NCBI GenBank assembly: GCA_027009605.1
Contig: JALVCY010000249.1
Span: 1 to 9,079 of the forward strand
Direction of reading: 5' to 3'
Source of the DNA: Saprospiraceae bacterium
Lineage (GTDB): Bacteria > Bacteroidota > Bacteroidia > Chitinophagales > Saprospiraceae
Length of the DNA: 9,079 bases
Shown: piece after piece, positions 1-6,209 of the stretch
Numbering within the stretch: position 1 is the stretch's first letter
Layout of the letters: the number at the start of each line of letters is the position of its first letter
Translations under genes and position numbers: made by a program
The notes under the pieces: model-generated
The model's database searches: none
Seen by the model: only the letters and a program-made list of their open reading frames with translations
What the model was told of the DNA's origin: nothing

Positions 1-207
1 TATGACCGCCCGGCTAATTCCCCCTTTCAAAGTCCAATCTTTCATCCCACAAGTCAAACAAGCTCCGGTGTAGCGAACGACCAAGACCCCATCATCCTGT
101 AATTCGACCACTTCGACATTGCCTCCATCCGCAATCAAGTGGGGACGGACACTATCCATGGCCTTTTCGATGCGGGCTAATAGTTCTTCTTTGTCGCTAA
201 ATGACAT
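1..207 (-). CDS. NifU family protein (C-terminal NifU/Nfu domain), 3' end outside window
   Basis: Nfu-type scaffold or carrier that holds an Fe-S cluster and passes it to apoproteins in the cytoplasm. I translated the frame by hand: 69 codons run from the ATG (complement of 205-207) to the window edge without a stop, so the C terminus is missing. Residues 17-30 (MDSVRPHLIADGGN) match the family's opening helix and the ADGG motif. The sequence GACLTCGM at 48-55 carries the CxxC pair (Cys50, Cys53) that binds the cluster, and the following TLKGGI matches the usual TLK.GIE helix. Stand-alone Nfu domains are about 75-90 residues, so little is probably lost. It lies 294 bp downstream of mrp on the same strand, a pairing consistent with Fe-S assembly. 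No Shine-Dalgarno sequence is visible before the start, as is usual in Bacteroidota. Confidence 0.88.
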   Translation of the reverse strand, partial: MSFSDKEELLARIEKAMDSVRPHLIADGGNVEVVELQDDGVLVVRYTGACLTCGMKDWTLKGGISRAVI

Positions 208-501
208 AGATTTTCGCTTGTTTTATGGTAACTGCTTTGGTGCTCCTACTTTAAGGCAAAAAATAGTGGATACCTAAACAGTTATGTTTTAATGATTTCC
301 TACAATTATCAGTCTTATAACAAGTTTTTTGGAAAAAAGTTGGTCGATAGCCACTGTCCCCTTAATGGCCTTGCCAACTTCAGTTGCAAGCCCCAAGCAA
401 AAACCAAAGCTAATTGGCTCCACAAGCAACAAAAAAAGCATAAAAGGTAATGACTCACCACTCCAAGCAGCAGCCAAAAAGCGTCACTACCCAAAACCCG
501 A
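208..501. other. Intergenic gap between mrp and the nifU-like gene
   Basis: This 294-base gap is AT-rich. I see no convincing gene in it: the open frames there either begin at TTG or overlap the mrp 3' end in another frame, and they resemble no family I know. It holds a weak inverted repeat (AAGTTGG at 337-343 and CCAACTT at 374-380, 30-base spacer) that could form a modest hairpin in the mrp-nifU transcript. No clear U-tract terminator was found. The gap is long for two genes of one operon, so the nifU-like gene may have its own promoter; on its strand I could find only an imperfect TA-T-rich-G box. Confidence 0.5.
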
Positions 502-1572
502 TTACCGTTCCGTAATATTCACCACCGTAGTAGGCGCTTTGGTCTCTACCCTATTTTCAACCGCATGGGTCAGACGGCTAGCCAGTTGATCAAAAGGCAT
601 CCGCATTTCGTCCGTCAAAGCAGCGGGCACACCGGCATCTCCGCCTTCCCGGATACCCATAACGATAGGTATTTGGCCCAATAATTCGGTCTCACCCATT
701 TGAGCCAGTTGTGTCCCGCCTCCTTTGCCAAAGATGAAATATTTGTTATCCGGAAGCTCTTTGGGAGTAAACCAAGACATATTTTCGACAACGCCCAAGA
801 TAGGCACATTAACACTATCTAAGCGGAACATATTCATGCCTTTCAAAGCATCCGCTACGGCAACTTCTTGTGGCGTCGTCACCATGACTACACCTGTTAC
901 AGGCGCCGTTTGGACTAGGGTCAACTGCACGTCCCCCGTACCCGGTGGGAGATCAACAATGAGATAATCCAACTCCGGCCAGAGACATTCATTAAAGAAT
1001 TGGCTGACAATGGTCGATAACTTAGGCCCGCGCAAAACGACGGCTTGCTCCGGCTCAATAATAAAACCCAAAGACATCACCGGAATACCATGACCTTCTA
1101 AAGGAATCATCATCGGCTTGCCGTGTACGTCTTGAATCATCGGCTTTTTGCCTTTCAATCCCAACATAATAGGAATCGATGGGCCATAGACATCCGCATC
1201 CAAAATCCCCACAGAATAACCTTGATTCTTCAAGGCGATGGCCAAGTTAACTGCAACGGTGGATTTACCTACGCCTCCTTTCCCACTGGCTACGGCCACT
1301 ATATTTTTTAGGTGGGGATACTTGACATTAGAAGTCGCCACGACCAAATGCAAGTTCACAACGGCTTCCGGATAAACTTCCTGAATGGCGCCGATGGCGG
1401 CAAAGTTGAGTTCATTCTTTTTGTCCATGTTCAAATCCCCTATCTGCAAGACCAAATGCACCTTGGATGCGTCCACAGTCAAAGACTTGATTAGATTCTG
1501 CTCTACGATGCCCCTTCCTGAAAGTGGGTCTCTTACCCGGCTCAAAGCCTGAAGTATGCGATTCTTGTCCAT
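502..1572 (-). CDS. mrp: Mrp/NBP35 family ATP-binding protein (Fe-S cluster carrier), with N-terminal MIP18-like domain
   Basis: Cytoplasmic P-loop ATPase of the Mrp/ApbC group that carries Fe-S clusters to target proteins. It has 356 residues, normal for the two-domain form. Residues 1-80 form a MIP18/DUF59-like domain (opening MDKNRILQALSRVRDPLSG). The deviant Walker A motif GKGGVGKST is at 97-105, followed by ILDADVYGPS (123-132) and the Walker B-like DYLIVDLPPGTGD (202-214), all hallmarks of the family. The region after ENMSWF (264-269) reads TPKELPDNKYFIFG, without the CxxC pair found here in E. coli and archaeal Mrp; from memory this is usual for Bacteroidota homologues. The start is ATG (complement of 1570-1572); the stop TAA is at 502-504. 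It is divergent from the ribF fusion gene and upstream of a nifU-like gene, which fits Fe-S assembly. Confidence 0.95.
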   Translation of the reverse strand: MDKNRILQALSRVRDPLSGRGIVEQNLIKSLTVDASKVHLVLQIGDLNMDKKNELNFAAIGAIQEVYPEAVVNLHLVVATSNVKYPHLKNIVAVASGKGGVGKSTVAVNLAIALKNQGYSVGILDADVYGPSIPIMLGLKGKKPMIQDVHGKPMMIPLEGHGIPVMSLGFIIEPEQAVVLRGPKLSTIVSQFFNECLWPELDYLIVDLPPGTGDVQLTLVQTAPVTGVVMVTTPQEVAVADALKGMNMFRLDSVNVPILGVVENMSWFTPKELPDNKYFIFGKGGGTQLAQMGETELLGQIPIVMGIREGGDAGVPAALTDEMRMPFDQLASRLTHAVENRVETKAPTTVVNITER

Positions 1573-1632
1573 TATATTATGATTTTTTCTGAAAAGGGTT
1601 AACAGTAAAGTAGAAAGCTTGTTTAAGTTTTT

Positions 1633-1654
1633 CGGTAGATTTTCAAAATCTCCG
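1633..1654. promoter_or_regulatory. Dyad-symmetric element in the mrp/ribF divergent region
   Basis: The perfect inverted repeat AGATTTT-C-AAAATCT (1637-1651) is extended by CGG and CCG on either side, with one unpaired T at 1636. It lies about 60 bp before the mrp start and about 100 bp before the ribF start, a suitable place for an operator of a dimeric regulator. The symmetry is directly visible; the regulatory role is inference, and no regulator is identified. Confidence 0.35.
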
Positions 1655-1718
1655 GGCTTTAATTTGGGTGGGTCGCTTATATGAATGGTAATTCTCTTGA
1701 CAGAGCTTATTGGATGAC

Positions 1719-1747
1719 TTGATACTCAATTATTTTCCCTACTTTTG
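1719..1747 (+). promoter_or_regulatory. Bacteroidota-type promoter for the ribF fusion gene
   Basis: The -7 box TACTTTTG (1740-1747) matches the Bacteroidota consensus TAnnTTTG exactly. A TTG (1719-1721) sits 18 bp upstream at the expected -33 position. Transcription would begin roughly at 1751-1755, almost on the ATG at 1754, so the message would be leaderless or nearly so. This also argues against the in-frame TTG at 1745 as a start codon, because it belongs to the -7 box. Confidence 0.6.
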
Positions 1748-1753
1748 CGGCTT

Positions 1754-3727
1754 ATGCAGATTCATAAAGACATAGATGCTTTACCGGCCTTTCGGAATGC
1801 GGTCATTACCGTTGGTTCATTTGATGGGGTTCATGGCGGGCATCGGTCTATTTTGCAAAAATTGTTGCAAACGGCCAAGGAACAAGCCGGAGAATCTGTA
1901 GTCATCACTTTTCATCCACACCCGCGGCATTTTTTTGGTAAGCAAAAGGTCGAATTGCTGCATACGCTTTCGGAAAAAGCGGCGACATTAGAAAATTTGG
2001 GGATTGGCCATCTGGTGATCGTCCCCTTTGATGCTGCTTTCGCAAAAAAAACGGCTGAATCCTATATTTTGGACTTTTTGGTGGCGAAATTTCGGCCAAA
2101 GTCGATTATTTTGGGCTATGACCATCAATTTGGTGCTGACCGAAAGGGCGATATCCATCTTTTGCGCAAGCTGACCCGGGACATCCAAATCATAGAAATT
2201 CCGGCCAATGAAATCCAAAATATCAAGGTCTCTTCCACCCAAATCAGAAAGGCTTTAAAAGCCGGAGAAGTCCATAAAGCACATTCCTTTTTGCGCCGGC
2301 CCTACCAAATCACAGGACATGTCATTCGCGGCGACAAAATCGGTAACCAACTCGGATTTCCGACGGCCAACATCCAAGTCTCCGACCAAGACAAGCTGAT
2401 TCCCGGGGACGGGGTCTATGCCGTACAAGTGTCCGTTATGGGGCAATTATACAAAGGAATGCTTCATATCGGAAACAGACCGACCGTAGATGGCGTTATA
2501 CAAAGGATAGAAGTTCATATCTTTGATTTTAATCAGGATATTTACGATCAGGAAATCACCCTGTTTTTTATTCGTTTTATTCGTAAGAATAAACGCTTTG
2601 CTAATTTGGATGCACTCAAAGACCAATTGAAAAAAGACCAAGAAAAGGCGAAACAACTCCTTGACAATCAAGATATTAACAAGCAATCTACGTCGGTTGT
2701 TATTCTCAATTATAATGGGACTAAACACCTAAAGACCTACCTGCCTTCCGTTCTTTCCTTTACGCCTGAATCCATCGACATTGTGATTGCAGACAACGGC
2801 TCGACCGACGATTCTGTGGACTTTTTGAAATCCGTCAAAGAACAGCATCCCCGCATTCAAATCATTGAGCTGCCCATCAATTATGGTTTTGCCGGGGGGT
2901 ATAATGAAGCGCTCAAATCTATCTCATCTGATATTTATATTTTGCTCAATTCGGATGTGCGTGTCACCGAAGATTGGACGTTACCGTTGATGGAAGCGAT
3001 GAAAGATCCGGAACTGAGCGTTTGTCAACCTAAAATCCGCTCGGACATGGAGCCCCATAAATTTGAATATGCCGGTGCTTCGGGTGGATACATTGACTTT
3101 TTGGGTTATCCTTTTTGCCGGGGTCGCGTATTTGGTATTACGGAAGATGACCACGGGCAATATGATGATGAGCGAGAGATTTTTTGGGCGACCGGTGCGG
3201 CAATGGTCATCCGCTCCAAGCTATTTTGGGATTTTAAAGGTTTTGATGCCACCTTCTTTGCACACAACGAAGAGATAGATATGTGCTGGCAAATCAAACG
3301 AGCCGGTTACAAAATCAAAGCCATCCCATCGTCAGTCGTCTATCATCTAGGCGGCGGCACCTTGTCCTACAATACCCCGAATAAGGTTTATCTCAATTTT
3401 AGAAATAACCTGAAAATGCTTTTCAAAAATGATAAAGTCATCCATCTACTTTGGAAACTGCCCGTGCGGTTGTTGATGGATGGTCTAGCCGGGGTCTTGT
3501 TTCTTTTTCAGGGGCATTATCGGTTGATTTGGTCTATTATCCGGGCACATTTTGCCTTTTATGCGTGCATCCCGCAATTGATTCACAAGCGCCGGGAAAT
3601 CAAGAAAATTCTCCATTCACTCCCCAATGACCCCGTACAAAAACCTAGAGGAATCTATCCGTATAGCATTGTTTGGAAGTATTATGCGCAAGGGAAAATG
3701 AAATTTTCGGAATTGGATGAGCTTTAG
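1754..3727 (+). CDS. ribF: RibF (riboflavin kinase/FAD synthetase) fused to a GT2 glycosyltransferase
   Basis: One frame of 657 codons encodes two whole proteins. Residues 1-295 are bifunctional RibF, which phosphorylates riboflavin to FMN and adenylylates FMN to FAD. The adenylyltransferase part shows GSFDGVHGGH (21-30), GYDHQFGADRKGD (121-133) and KVSSTQIRKAL (158-168). The kinase part shows GFPTAN (201-206), the GNRPT loop and the likely catalytic Glu253 in EVHIFDFNQDIYDQEI. Stand-alone RibF is about 300-315 residues. After a short charged linker (about 296-312), residues 313-657 form a family 2 glycosyltransferase: SVVILNYNG (314-322), DNGSTDD (347-353), NSD (399-401, DXD-like), NEEIDMCW (505-512) and a hydrophobic segment near 571-587 that may contact the membrane. 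It resembles rhamnosyltransferase-like enzymes; the sugar and acceptor are unknown. No ATG or GTG lies at the junction. ATG 1754 is preferred to TTG 1745, which lies in the promoter box. A sequencing error that joined two genes remains possible. Confidence 0.9.
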   Translation: MQIHKDIDALPAFRNAVITVGSFDGVHGGHRSILQKLLQTAKEQAGESVVITFHPHPRHFFGKQKVELLHTLSEKAATLENLGIGHLVIVPFDAAFAKKTAESYILDFLVAKFRPKSIILGYDHQFGADRKGDIHLLRKLTRDIQIIEIPANEIQNIKVSSTQIRKALKAGEVHKAHSFLRRPYQITGHVIRGDKIGNQLGFPTANIQVSDQDKLIPGDGVYAVQVSVMGQLYKGMLHIGNRPTVDGVIQRIEVHIFDFNQDIYDQEITLFFIRFIRKNKRFANLDALKDQLKKDQEKAKQLLDNQDINKQSTSVVILNYNGTKHLKTYLPSVLSFTPESIDIVIADNGSTDDSVDFLKSVKEQHPRIQIIELPINYGFAGGYNEALKSISSDIYILLNSDVRVTEDWTLPLMEAMKDPELSVCQPKIRSDMEPHKFEYAGASGGYIDFLGYPFCRGRVFGITEDDHGQYDDEREIFWATGAAMVIRSKLFWDFKGFDATFFAHNEEIDMCWQIKRAGYKIKAIPSSVVYHLGGGTLSYNTPNKVYLNFRNNLKMLFKNDKVIHLLWKLPVRLLMDGLAGVLFLFQGHYRLIWSIIRAHFAFYACIPQLIHKRREIKKILHSLPNDPVQKPRGIYPYSIVWKYYAQGKMKFSELDEL

Positions 3728-3768
3728 TTGGGAGAGTTGAGGAAGTTGATTCGCTTCGCTAGTGGAAG

Positions 3769-3845
3769 AAGTTGAGACGTTCGCCTTCGGCTCCTTGGTT
3801 GAGCTTGTCCCGATTACTATCGTGGATATGGACTTCGTGGTTGAG
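3769..3845 (+). repeat. Intergenic repeat, copy 1
   Basis: A 77-bp element running from AAGTTGAGACGTTCGCC to GACTTCGTGGTTGAG. A second copy lies 186 bp downstream at 3955-4034. By eye about 80-85% of positions match, with a few single-base insertions. The centre carries a decayed version of the palindrome CGATAGCTATCG (CGATTACTATCG at 3811-3822). Confidence 0.75.
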
Positions 3846-3954
3846 CTTCGCTTGGGACGTGGATCGCTAAGCACGGAGCGCAGCGTAGTGATTGGTGAGC
3901 CAAACTGTTCCCCTGTATGCCAATGGCTCCGGATGAAATCATTGCTAATTGAGA

Positions 3955-4034
3955 AAGTTGAGAACGTTCGCCTACGGCTCACTAGGTTAGAACTCGTCCT
4001 GATTACTATCGTGGATACGGACTTCGTGGTTGAG
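3955..4034 (+). repeat. Intergenic repeat, copy 2
   Basis: An 80-bp diverged direct copy of 3769-3845, including GATTACTATCGTGGATA and ending GACTTCGTGGTTGAG. It is followed by GCTTCGCAGGTTGAGACGG (4036-4054), which looks like the start of a third, truncated unit. The spacing between copies is a multiple of three, which is why an open frame spans both; the similarity is at the DNA level and no protein family is recognised. Confidence 0.75.
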
Positions 4035-4140
4035 TGCTTCGCAGGTTGAGACGGTATGGGTATCTATTGAGATTTTACTTTATTATTTGATATTTGAGTT
4101 TACTCCTAAAAGTAGGGGCTGGTGATTTGTTCTTGAGACC

Positions 4141-4241
4141 ACAAAATTTTATTTGGTTTCTCTTTTGTTTTAACCCTCTAAATCCCCCTTACAAATGGTC
4201 TCGATAGCTATCGGGATATGGTAAACCAAATAAAATTTTGT
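4141..4241. repeat. 19-bp perfect inverted repeat bounding a 63-bp segment
   Basis: The left arm ACAAAATTTTATTTGGTTT (4141-4159) has its exact reverse complement at 4223-4241. The enclosed 63 bp contain the palindrome CGATAGCTATCG, and GGTCTC (4197-4202) pairs with GAGACC just outside the left arm (4135-4140). The shape fits a MITE-like remnant, a long RNA hairpin that could act as a terminator between the convergent genes, or a small invertible segment. No transposase or recombinase is in the window and no target duplication was found. Confidence 0.7.
4202..4213. repeat. Palindrome CGATAGCTATCG
   Basis: A perfect 12-bp palindrome followed by GGATATGG. The same arrangement in decayed form (CGATTACTATCG then TGGATATGG, or TGATTACTATCG then TGGATACGG) lies at 3811-3831 and 4000-4020. 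The three sites therefore look like members of one short repeat family, with this one the least degraded. Confidence 0.6.
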
Positions 4242-4295
4242 TCCGTGCTTTAATTCTTGGCTGCATGGACTTTTCGGAGCAGACTCACCGTATAT

Positions 4296-4335
4296 ACCGT
4301 TACACCGTTACACCGTTACACCGTTATACCGTTAT
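4296..4335 (+). repeat. 8-bp tandem repeat (ACCGTTAC/T), five units
   Basis: Three units ACCGTTAC (4296-4319) and two units ACCGTTAT (4320-4335) follow each other exactly, with a degenerate unit before (ACCGTATA, from 4287) and a partial one after (ACCGGG). The array overlaps the 3' end of the UbiD gene, where it encodes the last residues YNGITV and the stop codon. Short perfect tandem units of this sort can change number by replication slippage. Confidence 0.85.
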
Positions 4336-6121
4336 ACCGGGTTAGCACAGGGGCATGATGGGGTTTTGTTCGAGCATCCAGGATTAAAGAGCCATGGCAA
4401 CCCCAATGCTTATCTTCTGTGAAAGAATCTACGCCATGAATGTCTTGTGCCGGATCTGCACGAGTAAAACTGACCCAAAGGAAATTAGCTAAATTCTTTG
4501 CGGCAAAGTCACTTTTATCTACAACGACTACGAGCGGATGCGTATGTACCAATTCGGGAGATAAGGCCATGGCCAATTGACGCATATTTTGTTTTCCGGT
4601 GTGCTTTTCTGCATATTTGGGCCCGGAAATCACCAATACTCCGGGCAAACTCACTTGGGGATTGACAAAGCCTTGGGGCAAAGTTAGATTTTCCGGAAGG
4701 AAACGACTTAGCTTTCGCTTCGACTTTCCGGCGCAAGCCATAATGACCTTGGAGCCCATATTCCAGCCATTGCCCGAATAATCCAAGGTATCTATCGTCG
4801 TATTCGTAATAAAATGTAAATCCCGACGCCACTCTATCCGCTCTAATAAATGAGTCAAAAAACCACTCACATCACCCGCTCTCAATTCAGGATGATGCGT
4901 TCCGTCCGCTATCATTAGAAACTTGGCCAAGGAGGTTTGCCCCTTCCCTAGTAAGTGTTGGGCTTGCGTCAAAATCTCTTCCGGCCGCTCCGCTTGATAC
5001 GAACGCCCCATCCGTTCAAAAGGCATGTACCGCTCCGACCCCACCGCTAATAACAACGGATGCACGCCCGCTTCATCCACCGCATGAACTTCACGGATGC
5101 CCGGAAATTCCGACCCCAAAATATCTCCGGCCAAAAGATGAATCAAATGGCCAAAATAACTGTCTTCTTGCGGGGGCCGTCCCACCACCGTAAAATGCCA
5201 AATCGCCTCCTTTCGGTGATACACATTCTCCACTTCCATGACCGGAAAATCATGCGCCAAACTATAATAACCGATGTGATCCCCAAAAGGCCCTTCTTTT
5301 TTCAATTCCTTTTTTTTGATATAACCGGTAATCACAAAGTCCGCATCCGAAGACAACAAAAATCCATCTTGCCAAAAATACCGAAATCGACGACTATTCA
5401 ACATGCCCGCAAAGGTCATTTCCGAAAGGCCTTCCGGCAAAGGCATGATGGCCGAAAAAGTATGTGCCGGCGGCCCGCCCACAAAAATACTGACCTTAAA
5501 CCGCTCTTTGGACTCATTATAAAGTGCATGATGAATGCCAATCCCCCGGTGGAGCTGATAATGTAGTCCGATTTCTTTGTTTGGGACATAGTCATTCCCG
5601 CTGAGTTGAATCCGGTACATACCGATATTGGCTTGCATGGGATTGGTGCTGCCCGGCGGCAAGGTCATCACCTGCGGCAAGGTAATAAAAGCACCCCCAT
5701 CATCCGGCCAACTTTTGATTTGCGGAAGCTGGTCAATGGTCGTCTTTCCAAATAAAACCGGGGGCTTAAAAAAAGATTTTCTAGGCCAAGCCCGGAGTGC
5801 CGTAAAAGGGACTTTGGCATACCGGAAAGGATGTTTTAAGACGTCCATCGGATGACCTTTGACGGCCATTATTTCTTTCATCCTAGGTATTTCCTTGCGG
5901 AAAATAAACTCTACCCGCTCCTGAGTTCCATAAATATTGGAAACCGCCGGAAAAGGACTGCCTTTCACCCGCTCAAATAATAAGGCCGGCCCCTTACGGG
6001 AAAAAGTATCTAAATGAATATCGGCCATCTCCAAATTAGGGTCAACCTCCCGGCTAATTCGCTTCAATTGTCCAATTTTCTCCAAATCCTTTATACAAGC
6101 TGAAAGACTTTTGTATCCCAT
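4316..6121 (-). CDS. UbiD family decarboxylase (probable menaquinone biosynthesis)
   Basis: Cytoplasmic prenyl-FMN-dependent (de)carboxylase. The expected catalytic residues are present: Arg170 in NIGMYRIQL (166-174), and Glu276 and Asp281 in EGPFGDHIGYYS, matching the Arg-Glu-Asp/Glu set of UbiD and Fdc1. The motif YHRKEAIWHFTVVGRPPQED (301-320) also matches E. coli UbiD. At 601 residues it is about 100 longer than E. coli UbiD; from memory, long forms are common in Bacteroidota and are annotated as menaquinone biosynthesis decarboxylases. This group makes menaquinone rather than ubiquinone, so that role is likely, but the substrate cannot be read from the sequence. The start is ATG (complement of 6119-6121), 88 bp from the divergent thyA. 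The cofactor derives from FMN, a RibF product. The last six residues and the stop lie within an 8-bp tandem repeat. Confidence 0.92.
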   Translation of the reverse strand: MGYKSLSACIKDLEKIGQLKRISREVDPNLEMADIHLDTFSRKGPALLFERVKGSPFPAVSNIYGTQERVEFIFRKEIPRMKEIMAVKGHPMDVLKHPFRYAKVPFTALRAWPRKSFFKPPVLFGKTTIDQLPQIKSWPDDGGAFITLPQVMTLPPGSTNPMQANIGMYRIQLSGNDYVPNKEIGLHYQLHRGIGIHHALYNESKERFKVSIFVGGPPAHTFSAIMPLPEGLSEMTFAGMLNSRRFRYFWQDGFLLSSDADFVITGYIKKKELKKEGPFGDHIGYYSLAHDFPVMEVENVYHRKEAIWHFTVVGRPPQEDSYFGHLIHLLAGDILGSEFPGIREVHAVDEAGVHPLLLAVGSERYMPFERMGRSYQAERPEEILTQAQHLLGKGQTSLAKFLMIADGTHHPELRAGDVSGFLTHLLERIEWRRDLHFITNTTIDTLDYSGNGWNMGSKVIMACAGKSKRKLSRFLPENLTLPQGFVNPQVSLPGVLVISGPKYAEKHTGKQNMRQLAMALSPELVHTHPLVVVVDKSDFAAKNLANFLWVSFTRADPAQDIHGVDSFTEDKHWGCHGSLILDARTKPHHAPVLTRYNGITV

Positions 6122-6137
6122 TTTTTTTGTAATTTTG
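6111..6137 (+). promoter_or_regulatory. Possible thyA promoter
   Basis: TAATTTTG (6130-6137) fits the Bacteroidota -7 consensus TAnnTTTG, and a TTG (6111-6113) lies 16 bp upstream, slightly short of ideal spacing. The -33 part falls inside the first codons of the divergent UbiD gene. The resulting leader to the thyA ATG would be about 65-70 nt. The area is AT-rich, so a chance match is quite possible. Confidence 0.35.
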
Positions 6138-6209
6138 TGGCGAAGTTAAGAAATTAACTCAAGTTTTTTTAGCCCCCAACCAAAGACTTAACTAGAACAA
6201 AAAAGAAAA

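Larger units (their letters stand above)
3728..4315. other. Gene-free convergent region packed with diverged repeats
   Basis: These 588 bases separate the convergent ribF fusion and UbiD genes. No believable gene is present; an open frame at 3762-4049 arises from the repeats. From left to right it holds two diverged direct copies of an element of about 80 bp (3769-3845 and 3955-4034) with fragments around them. Next comes an AT-rich segment with a 19-bp perfect inverted repeat (4141-4241), and then an 8-bp tandem repeat (from 4296). Motifs such as TTCGCCTTCGGCTC and GCTTCGC recur throughout. Either of the hairpin-forming parts could end transcription of the flanking genes, but no classical stem plus T-run is obvious. 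Confidence 0.7.

Noticed and set aside
208..330. A -7-like box for the nifU-like gene on the minus strand (TATTTTTTG)
   Set aside because: The spacing inside the box is one base too long for TAnnTTTG and no convincing -33 partner lies at the right distance; AT-rich sequence makes such matches frequent.
289..477. Hydrophobic 62-codon minus-strand frame between mrp and the nifU-like gene
   Set aside because: It starts at TTG, has no ribosome or promoter signal, lacks a recognisable family, and lies in a gap of AT-rich low-information sequence. A small membrane peptide cannot be excluded but is not supported.
1697..1725. TTGACA followed after 17 bp by TGATAC, resembling a sigma70-type promoter before ribF
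   Set aside because: The Bacteroidota primary sigma factor uses the TTG/TAnnTTTG pattern, and an exact match to that lies just downstream; the -10 match here is weak.
3762..4049. Open frame of 95 codons on the plus strand with an internal repeat (LITIVDTDFVVE-like)
   Set aside because: It spans two direct DNA repeats whose offset happens to be a multiple of three. It has no recognisable family, no promoter box, and the repeats continue in non-coding form around it.
6122..6209. A UbiD promoter on the minus strand (TAACTTCG box)
   Set aside because: It has one mismatch to the -7 consensus and lacks a TTG at suitable spacing, so it was not listed as a feature.
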